Of a DNA stretch of 64,000 bases, positions 57,321 to 64,000 are shown in pieces (the first letter of the stretch is position 1; every line of letters starts with the position of its first letter). Under the pieces are notes generated by a model, which saw nothing but the letters and a program-made list of their open reading frames with translations, ran no database searches and had not been told where the DNA came from. Source of the stretch: Cedecea davisae DSM 4568 (lineage in GTDB: Bacteria > Pseudomonadota > Gammaproteobacteria > Enterobacterales > Enterobacteriaceae); the NCBI RefSeq assembly GCF_000412335.2, contig NZ_KE161030.1, positions 1,630,240 through 1,694,239 on the forward strand, read 5' to 3'. The position numbers and the translations under genes were made by a program.

Positions 57321-59708
57321 ATGAAATTCAGTGAACTCTGGTTACGCGAATGGGTAAATCCAGCCAACAGCAGTGACGAGTTATCCGGCCAGATAACCAT
57401 GGCTGGTCTGGAAGTAGACGGCGTTGATGCCGTTGCGGGCGCATTCCACGGTGTAGTGGTGGGTGAAGTGGTTGAGTGCGGCCAGCACCCGAACGCCGAC
57501 AAGCTGCGCGTGACAAAAGTCAACGTAGGCGGCGATCGCCTGCTTGATATCGTCTGCGGCGCATCCAACTGCCGTCAGGGCCTGAGAGTGGCCGTAGCGA
57601 CCGTTGGCGCGGTACTGCCGGGCGATTTCAAAATTAAAGCGGCTAAGCTGCGCGGTGAGCCTTCTGAAGGCATGCTGTGCTCCTTCTCCGAGCTGGGTAT
57701 TTCCGGCGACCACGACGGCATCATCGAGCTGCCTGCGGATGCACCTGTCGGCACCGACATCCGCGAATTCCTGAAGCTTGACGATAACACCATCGAAATC
57801 AGCGTAACGCCAAACCGCGCGGACTGCCTGGGCATTATCGGCGTGGCTCGCGACGTTGCCGTGCTGAACAAGTTGCCTCTGGTTGAGCCAGAAATGGCCG
57901 CCGTAGCGGCTACCGTCAACGACACGCTGCCGATTCGCGTAGACGCCGCAGAAGCCTGCCCGCGCTACCTGGGCCGCGTAGTTAAAGGTATCAACGTTAA
58001 GGCGCCAACCCCGCTGTGGATGCAAGAGAAATTGCGTCGCTGCGGTATTCGCTCCATTGATGCCGTGGTTGACGTAACCAACTACGTGCTGATGGAACTT
58101 GGCCAGCCGATGCACGCTTTCGATCTGAACCGCATTGAAGGTGGGATCGTAGTGCGTATGGCGCAAGAGGGCGAAACCCTCGTACTGCTGGACGGCAGCG
58201 AAGCTAAACTGAACGCGGATACCCTGGTCATCGCGGATCATAACAAAGCGCTGGCAATGGGCGGCATCTTCGGCGGCGAGCACTCCGGCGTTAACGATGA
58301 AACCCAGAACGTCCTGCTGGAATGCGCCTTCTTCAGCCCGCTTTCCATCACCGGTCGCGCACGTCGTCACGGCCTGCACACCGACGCTTCCCACCGCTAT
58401 GAGCGTGGCGTAGACCCCGCTCTGCAATACAAAGCGATGGAGCGCGCTACCCGCCTGCTGATTGATATTTGCGGCGGCGAAGCCGGCCCGGTTATCGACG
58501 TAACAAATGAAGCTCACCTGCCTAAGCGTGCAACCATTACTCTGCGCCGCAGCAAGCTGGATCGCCTGATTGGCCACCATATCGAAGATGCGCAGGTTAG
58601 CGACATTCTGCGCCGCCTGGGCTGCGAAGTGACCGAAGGCCAGGATCAATGGACTGCCGTTGCGCCAAGCTGGCGTTTCGACATGGAAATTGAAGAAGAT
58701 CTGGTGGAAGAAGTTGCCCGTATCTACGGCTACAACAGCATTCCAAACAGCCCGGTACAGGCAGGCCTGGTGATGGGTACACATCGTGAGGCGGACCTGT
58801 CCCTGAAGCGTGTGAAAACCATGCTGGTGGACAAAGGCTACCAGGAAGTCATCACCTATAGCTTCGTTGACCCGAAAATTCAGCAGCTTCTGCACCCGGG
58901 CGAAGAAAATCTGATTCTTCCTAATCCTATCTCCAGCGATATGTCCGCGATGCGTCTGTCTCTGCTGACCGGCCTGCTGACTACCGTGGTTTATAACCAG
59001 AACCGTCAGCAAAGCCGCGTGCGTATTTTCGAGTCCGGCCTGCGCTTTGTGCCTGATACTCAGGCGGACCTTGGCATTCGTCAGGATCTTATGCTGGGCG
59101 GAGCCATCTGCGGAAACCGCTACGAAGAGCACTGGGATCTGGCGCGTAACGGCGTTGACTTCTATGATCTGAAAGGCGATCTGGAGTCTGTTCTGGCCCT
59201 GACCGGCAAACTTTCGGACATCGAATTCAGAGCAGAAGCAAATCCGGCCTTGCATCCAGGGCAAAGTGCTGCCATTTATTTAGCAGGTGAATGCATTGGT
59301 TTCATTGGTGTTGTTCACCCGGAGCTGGAGCGTAAGCTTGACCTGAACGGCCGCACGCTGGTGTTCGAAGTGCTGTGGAACAGGCTCGCAGACCGCGTGG
59401 TGCCTGACGCTCAGGAGATTTCACGCTTCCCGGCAAACCGCCGTGATATCGCCGTTGTGGTGGCTGAAAACGTTCCCGCAGCAGATATTTTGGTCGAGTG
59501 TAAGAAAGTTGGCGCAAATCAGGTAGTTGGCGTAAACTTATTTGACGTGTACCGTGGCAAGGGCGTAGCCGAAGGCTACAAGAGCCTGGCCATAAGCCTT
59601 ATCCTTCAGGATACGGGCCGTACACTCGAAGAAGAGGAGATTGCCGCTACCGTTGCAAAATGTGTAGAGGCATTAAAAGAGCGATTCCAGGCATCATTGA
59701 GGGATTGA
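57321..59708 (+). CDS. pheT: Phenylalanyl-tRNA synthetase beta subunit
   Basis: A 795-residue protein, the same length as E. coli PheT. Domain order: tRNA-binding (OB) domain near residues 40-150, B3/B4 editing region ([19 protein letters not shown] near residue 345), B5 DNA-binding-like domain and the C-terminal anticodon-binding domain ending [12 protein letters not shown]. It edits Tyr-tRNA-Phe and binds the tRNA. It starts 14 bases after pheS. Confidence 0.98.
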
Positions 59709-59712
59709 ACGT

Positions 59713-60012
59713 ATGGCGCTTACAAAAGCTGAAATGTCAGAATATCTGTTTGATAAGCTTGGTCTTAGCAAACGAGATGCCAAAGAGCTGGTAGAGCTGT
59801 TTTTCGAAGAGATCCGTCGCGCTCTGGAAAACGGTGAGCAGGTTAAACTCTCGGGCTTTGGTAATTTTGACTTACGCGATAAAAACCAACGTCCCGGGCG
59901 CAACCCGAAGACCGGTGAAGATATTCCCATTACGGCGCGCCGTGTGGTGACCTTCCGACCTGGTCAGAAGCTAAAAAGTCGGGTTGAAAACGCGTCGCCA
60001 AAAGACGAGTAA
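59713..60012 (+). CDS. ihfA: Integration host factor alpha subunit
   Basis: A 99-residue HU/IHF-family protein, the same length as E. coli IhfA. The beta-arm with the DNA-intercalating proline lies in [20 protein letters not shown]. With IhfB it bends DNA at specific sites. It starts 4 bases after pheT and is followed by a terminator; it is known to be co-transcribed with pheST. Confidence 0.98.
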
Positions 60013-60023
60013 CCTGAGTTAAC

Positions 60024-60050
60024 AAAAGGCCGCTAACGCGGCCTTTTTCT
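60024..60050 (+). terminator. Terminator after ihfA
   Basis: ggccgc (60028-60033) pairs with gcggcc (60038-60043), flanked by A-run and T-run. Confidence 0.88.
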
Positions 60051-60122
60051 TTTCTTGTTCTCACCCATAAACTCCCCGTAAAATCAGGCGCATAAATGTG
60101 CCGGGCTGGAGCCTTTACGCTG

Positions 60123-61103
60123 ATGCTGAGTTTTGTTACCAGGCAACGTCGATTCGAGCGGCGCTGGCTTTTTGCGCTGATCTTCGCGATGGCCGCGGTG
60201 GCGGCGCTGAGCCTGTGCGCCGGTGACGTCTGGTTTTCGCCGCTCTCCTGGTGGAGCGATGAGGCGCATCTATTCATCTGGCAAATAAGATTACCGAGAA
60301 CGCTGGCGGTGCTGCTGGTCGGGGCGGCGCTGGCGGTATCCGGCACCGTTATGCAGGCGCTGTTTGAAAACCCGCTGGCTGAACCCGGTCTGCTGGGCGT
60401 GTCTAATGGCGCGGGCGTGGCGCTGGTCGGCGGGCTGCTGCTGGGGCAGGGGATATTGCCCGGCTGGGCGCTCGGCCTGTGCGCTATCTCCGGGGCGCTT
60501 GCCATCACTCTTATTCTGTTACGTTTTTCCCGTCGTCATCTCTCCACCAGTCGTCTATTACTTGCAGGGGTGGCGCTGGGTATTATCTGTAGCGCGCTGA
60601 TGACCTGGGCGGTCTACTTCAGCTCCAGTCTCGACCTGCGCCAGTTAATGTACTGGATGATGGGCGGTTTTGGCGGCGTGGACTGGCAGCAGGCCTGGCT
60701 GATGGCGACGCTGTTGCCGGTGATTATCTGGCTATGCCGCCAGCATACGCCGTTGAACCTGATGGCGCTTGGCGAGAACTCTGCCCGCCAGCTTGGCCTG
60801 CCGGTCTGGCTCTGGCGCAATATTATGGTGGTCGCGACAGGCTGGTTGGTGGGCGTGAGCGTCGCGCTTGCCGGGGCGATTGGCTTTGTTGGCCTGGTTA
60901 TCCCGCATATGCTGCGCCTCACCGGGCTGACGGACCATCGTGTTCTGCTGCCCGCCAGCGCATTAGCCGGTGCGGCAGTGTTAACCGGGGCTGACGTGGT
61001 GGCGCGGCTTGCATTAAACTCAGCCGAGCTGCCTATCGGCGTGGTCACCGCCACGCTGGGCGCACCGGTATTTATCTGGTTGTTATTGAAAGCCGGGCGT
61101 TAA
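60123..61103 (+). CDS. btuC: Vitamin B12 ABC transporter permease
   Basis: A 326-residue FecCD-family permease, the same length as E. coli BtuC; ATG 60123 gives that length and the earlier frame start (60096) is not used. About ten membrane helices; typical blocks are [21 protein letters not shown] and LGVSNGAG, and the coupling helix region [14 protein letters not shown]. With BtuD and the periplasmic BtuF (not in this window) it imports cobalamin across the inner membrane. Confidence 0.96.
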   Translation: MLSFVTRQRRFERRWLFALIFAMAAVAALSLCAGDVWFSPLSWWSDEAHLFIWQIRLPRTLAVLLVGAALAVSGTVMQALFENPLAEPGLLGVSNGAGVALVGGLLLGQGILPGWALGLCAISGALAITLILLRFSRRHLSTSRLLLAGVALGIICSALMTWAVYFSSSLDLRQLMYWMMGGFGGVDWQQAWLMATLLPVIIWLCRQHTPLNLMALGENSARQLGLPVWLWRNIMVVATGWLVGVSVALAGAIGFVGLVIPHMLRLTGLTDHRVLLPASALAGAAVLTGADVVARLALNSAELPIGVVTATLGAPVFIWLLLKAGR

Positions 61104-61129
61104 CCCGGCTCACTGATTAAGGGGATGCT

Positions 61130-61681
61130 ATGCAAAGCAATGTTCTGAATACCGAAGTAACGACCATTGAAGGCGAAAACACCACGCTGGAAAACTGGCA
61201 GGGTAAGGTGCTGTTGATTGTTAACGTCGCGTCTAAATGCGGCCTGACGCCTCAGTACGAGCAACTGGAAAACCTGCAGAAAGATTTCGAGGCACAGGGC
61301 TTTAGCGTGCTGGGCTTCCCGTGCAACCAGTTCCTTGGCCAGGAGCCGGGCAGCAGCGAAGAGATCAAAACTTTTTGCAGCACCACTTATGGCGTAACCT
61401 TCCCGCTGTTCAGCAAAATCGACGTTAACGGCGAGCACCGCCACCCGTTCTACCAGAAGCTGATCGACGCCTGCCCGGCGGCCGTAGCGCCGGAAGGTAG
61501 CGGCTTCTACGAACGTATGAGCAGCAAAGGACGCGGCCCGCTGTACCCGGACGATATCCTGTGGAATTTCGAGAAATTCCTCGTCGGGCGTGACGGTAAA
61601 GTTATCCAGCGCTTCTCGCCGGATATGACGCCGGAAGATCCGATTATTCTGGATGCCATCAAGCAGGCGCTGGCGAAATAA
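61130..61681 (+). CDS. btuE: BtuE, thioredoxin/glutathione peroxidase
   Basis: A 183-residue glutathione-peroxidase-family protein, the same length as E. coli BtuE. Active-site cysteine Cys37 in [15 protein letters not shown], with [12 protein letters not shown] and [12 protein letters not shown] completing the catalytic site. It reduces peroxides, using thioredoxin in E. coli, and is not needed for B12 uptake. It lies between btuC and btuD in the same direction. Confidence 0.96.
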   Translation: MQSNVLNTEVTTIEGENTTLENWQGKVLLIVNVASKCGLTPQYEQLENLQKDFEAQGFSVLGFPCNQFLGQEPGSSEEIKTFCSTTYGVTFPLFSKIDVNGEHRHPFYQKLIDACPAAVAPEGSGFYERMSSKGRGPLYPDDILWNFEKFLVGRDGKVIQRFSPDMTPEDPIILDAIKQALAK

Positions 61682-61682
61682 T

Positions 61683-62429
61683 TTGCCACTCCTGCAATTA
61701 AACGGGGTCACCGTCGCAGACCGGCTTGGGCCGATTACCGCGACGGTGGAGCCGGGCGAGCTAATCCACCTCGTGGGGCCTAACGGGGCGGGTAAGAGCA
61801 CCTTGCTGGCGCGCATGGCCGGGCTGAGCGAGGGGCAGGGCAGTATTCAGCTCAACGAGCAGCCGCTTGAGGCCTGGCTCCCCGCCGCGCTTTCACTTCG
61901 CCGCGCCTGGCTTAGCCAGCAGCAACTTCCTCCTTTTGCTATGCCGGTCTGGCATTATCTGCAACTGCATCAGCCTTCGCCCGATGCGGAACAGGCAATG
62001 ATGCGCCTGGCGGAGGCTTTGTGGCTGACGGATAAGTTAACGCGGCCGGTTAACCAGCTTTCGGGCGGAGAATGGCAGCGCGTGCGGCTTGCCGCGGTGC
62101 TGCTGCAAATCGACCCGGAGGCCAATCCTCTCGGGCAGCTTCTGCTGCTGGACGAGCCGATGAACAGCCTTGACGTTGCCCAGCAGGCGGCGCTTGACCG
62201 CGTGCTGCTGGCGTTTTGCGAAGCCGGTATTGCGGTTGTGATGAGCGGCCATGACCTGAACCACAGCCTGCGCCACGCCCATAAAGTGTGGCTGCTGCGC
62301 GAGGGTAAAATGGTGGCTCAGGGCGGCCGCGATTTGGTGCTGACGCCGCAAAATTTAGCCGCCGCCTACCAGATGCCGTTTCGCTTACTGCGCATTGAAG
62401 GGCACAGTATGCTGATAAGTCCGCTATAA
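61683..62429 (+). CDS. btuD: Vitamin B12 ABC transporter ATPase
   Basis: An ABC ATPase with Walker [18 protein letters not shown], signature [13 protein letters not shown] and Walker [13 protein letters not shown] 61683 gives 248 residues, near the 249 of E. coli BtuD; an in-frame ATG at 61653 inside btuE would add ten residues unlike the family. Neither start has a strong ribosome site, so coupling to btuE is likely. It powers BtuC. Confidence 0.92.
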   Translation: MPLLQLNGVTVADRLGPITATVEPGELIHLVGPNGAGKSTLLARMAGLSEGQGSIQLNEQPLEAWLPAALSLRRAWLSQQQLPPFAMPVWHYLQLHQPSPDAEQAMMRLAEALWLTDKLTRPVNQLSGGEWQRVRLAAVLLQIDPEANPLGQLLLLDEPMNSLDVAQQAALDRVLLAFCEAGIAVVMSGHDLNHSLRHAHKVWLLREGKMVAQGGRDLVLTPQNLAAAYQMPFRLLRIEGHSMLISPL

Positions 62430-62506
62430 CATCGCGGAAAGCTTGCAATAATTTCGCATGGCAGGCTAAATTATCGGAAATTATAACGCCAGGAGATGTC
62501 TGAAAA

Positions 62507-62968
62507 ATGCGTTTGTGGCTTATTGCATTGGCATGCATAGTTTTGGTGGGGTGTAGCCATAATGCTCCTCATCCAAACGCCCGGCTTTCGGACTCCATCA
62601 CCGTTATTGCTCAATTAAACGATCAGCTGCGTAGCTGGCACGGCACGCCGTACAGCTATGGCGGCATGAGCCGCCGCGGCGTGGACTGTTCGGGCTTCGT
62701 GTTGATGACCTTCCGCGACAGGTTTGAACTGATGCTGCCGCGCATGACCAGCCAGCAGGCGGAAATCGGCACCCGAATCGATAAAGACGACCTTTTGCCG
62801 GGCGATCTGGTTTTCTTCAAAACCGGCTCGGGAGAAAGCGGCCTCCACGTTGGCATCTACGACACCGACAATACCTTTATCCACGCCTCTACCAGCCGCG
62901 GCGTAATGCGCTCCTCGCTGGATAACGTCTACTGGCGTAAAAAGTTCTGGCAGGCGCGCCGTATCTAG
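62507..62968 (+). CDS. nlpC: NlpC/P60-family lipoprotein (cell-wall hydrolase)
   Basis: A 153-residue lipoprotein: signal with lipobox LVGC (Cys16), then an NlpC/P60 domain with catalytic Cys61 in RRGVDCSGFVLM and His in GLHVGIYD. It matches E. coli NlpC (154 residues), a putative peptidoglycan endopeptidase. It is last in the btuCED-nlpC gene order. Confidence 0.95.
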   Translation: MRLWLIALACIVLVGCSHNAPHPNARLSDSITVIAQLNDQLRSWHGTPYSYGGMSRRGVDCSGFVLMTFRDRFELMLPRMTSQQAEIGTRIDKDDLLPGDLVFFKTGSGESGLHVGIYDTDNTFIHASTSRGVMRSSLDNVYWRKKFWQARRI

Positions 62969-63091
62969 CTTCTTCCGTTAAACCTGGCTGAAAATCGTGA
63001 CCGTTCCCGCAAATCTGCGGGCGGTGTCAACGCGCTTTCTAATATCAGGTAATATCGGCAAGCACTGTGTTTTCCCGCTAAGGATTGTTCA

Positions 63092-64000
63092 ATGGTTACC
63101 CTCGAAGATGTTGCCGCCCACGCCGGTGTCTCTCGCGCCACCGTCTCTCGCGTGGTGAACGGCGATACTAAGGTTAAATCGCATACCCGAATTAAAGTCG
63201 AAGCCGCTATTGCCGAGCTGGGTTATTCCCCCAATCCTGCCGCGAGGGCGCTGGCCTCCAGCCAGAGCCACACCATCGGGCTGGTGACTACGTCTTACAC
63301 TGGCGGCTTCTTTGGCTCGCTGATGGACACGGTGCAAAGCGAAGCCGAATCAAACGGTAAACAGCTGCTGGTGACCCAGGGGCGCGGCGTGGAAGAGAAC
63401 GAACGCAATGCCATCCAGAGGCTCTACAATCTGCGCTGCGACGGGCTGGTTATTCACGTTCGTGCGATATCTGACGAAACCCTTGTGCAACTGGCCGAGC
63501 GCGGTAATAAATTTATCGTGCTCGACAGAGAGGTTCCGGCGCTTCGCGAGCGCTGCGTGGTCTTCGATCATCGCCTTGCCAGCCAGATGGCGACCCAATA
63601 TCTGCTGGATGCCGGCCACCGGGCTATCGCCTGTCTTCACGGCCCGACTCAGCGAGCCTCAAGCCTGCTGCGTCGCCAGGGGTTTCTGGACGTGATGGAA
63701 CGCGACGGCATTAAGCCGGTCGCGGTGGTGGAGGGCGAGTACGACATGCCCAGCGGCTACAAGCAGACGGCGGCGCTGCTGGATAAGTATAAAATCAGCG
63801 CCCTTTACTGCTGTAATGAAGAGATGGCCGTCGGCGCTATGTTAGCCATTACCGAACGCGGTTTACGCATCCCGCTGGATATATCCCTTATATGTTATGA
63901 CAGTGGAGACCGAGCGGCATTTGTTCGCCCGGCGTTAACCAGCATCTATTTCCCCATCGGGGATATGGCGCGTTACGCAACGCGTAAATTATTAAATGAA
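63092..64000 (+). CDS. LacI-family transcriptional regulator (5' part, truncated at window end)
   Basis: The first 303 residues are present; the gene continues beyond the window. N-terminal helix-turn-helix VTLEDVAAHAGVSRATVSRV with hinge helix AARALASSQS, then a periplasmic-binding-protein-like effector domain (SHTIGLVTTSYTGGFFGSL, then GLVIHVRAISDE). It resembles GalR/GalS/AscG-type repressors. In E. coli a different gene follows nlpC, so this is another difference from that backbone. The ATG is 42 bases into a short spacer after a possible terminator-free region; no ribosome site stronger than aagga is seen. Confidence 0.9.
   Translation, partial: MVTLEDVAAHAGVSRATVSRVVNGDTKVKSHTRIKVEAAIAELGYSPNPAARALASSQSHTIGLVTTSYTGGFFGSLMDTVQSEAESNGKQLLVTQGRGVEENERNAIQRLYNLRCDGLVIHVRAISDETLVQLAERGNKFIVLDREVPALRERCVVFDHRLASQMATQYLLDAGHRAIACLHGPTQRASSLLRRQGFLDVMERDGIKPVAVVEGEYDMPSGYKQTAALLDKYKISALYCCNEEMAVGAMLAITERGLRIPLDISLICYDSGDRAAFVRPALTSIYFPIGDMARYATRKLLNE

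Noticed and set aside
57381-59264. 627-codon open frame on the minus strand across pheT
   Set aside because: Antisense shadow of pheT caused by its codon bias; no recognisable protein features.

Overview
The window is chromosomal DNA of a member of the Enterobacteriaceae. Most of it is collinear with the Escherichia coli K-12 segment ynjF-xthA-ast-spy-ves-cho-nadE-osmE-cedA-tcyP-ydjM-yniCBA-ydiZ-pfkB-ydiY // thrS-infC-rpmI-rplT-pheMST-ihfA-btuCED-nlpC, and the proteins match the E. coli families closely in sequence and length. Details differ from E. coli: katE and the chb operon are missing between osmE and cedA, ydjY and ynjA are missing, hutH lies between ves and cho, and a yddG homologue lies between cho and nadE. 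The genus cannot be fixed from the sequence alone; Cedecea, Enterobacter or Kosakonia-like bacteria would fit.

Layout. 1-7.9 kb: end of ynjF, then on the minus strand xthA, two related TVP38/DedA-type membrane proteins, the ynjBCD ABC importer and the rhodanese ynjE. 8.2-14.4 kb: the astCADBE arginine succinyltransferase operon, preceded by a clear sigma-54 promoter with NtrC-like and ArgR-like sites upstream. 14.5-28.6 kb: housekeeping and stress genes. Recognisable sites are a BaeR box at spy, a HutC-type palindrome at hutH, and LexA boxes at cho and ydjM. 52.6-63 kb: translation genes with classical autoregulatory leaders (thrS operator hairpins, AUU start of infC, pheM attenuator), then ihfA, btuCED and nlpC, and a truncated LacI-family regulator at the right edge.

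The accessory region runs from about 28.6 to 52.6 kb, between ydiY and thrS. It has three blocks. (i) A PapC/PapD-type (pi-clade) chaperone-usher fimbrial cluster at 31.3-38.5 kb: major pilin, PapH-like subunit, usher, chaperone and four further minor subunits. A separate adhesin-like gene lies upstream at 29.0-30.1 kb; its reading frame is broken at a run of ten G residues, so it looks like a phase-variable (currently OFF) tip adhesin. (ii) A gene for an FKBP-like periplasmic protein at 38.7 kb. (iii) A tightly overlapping operon at 39.8-50.2 kb. It encodes a PglL/WaaL-like membrane oligosaccharyltransferase or ligase, a cupin, a sugar-1-phosphate-type nucleotidyltransferase, a glycosyltransferase-like protein, a WavE-family protein, an ABC-2 polysaccharide exporter (permease plus ATPase), a GDPD-like phosphodiesterase, a HAD phosphatase, unrecognised small proteins and a LuxR-type regulator. 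An SgrR-like regulator follows.

The most interesting hypothesis is that blocks (i)-(iii) form one system: a phase-variable chaperone-usher pilus with its own glycan synthesis, export and O-linked transfer machinery. This is inference from gene content and order; the sequence does not prove that the pilins are glycosylated.
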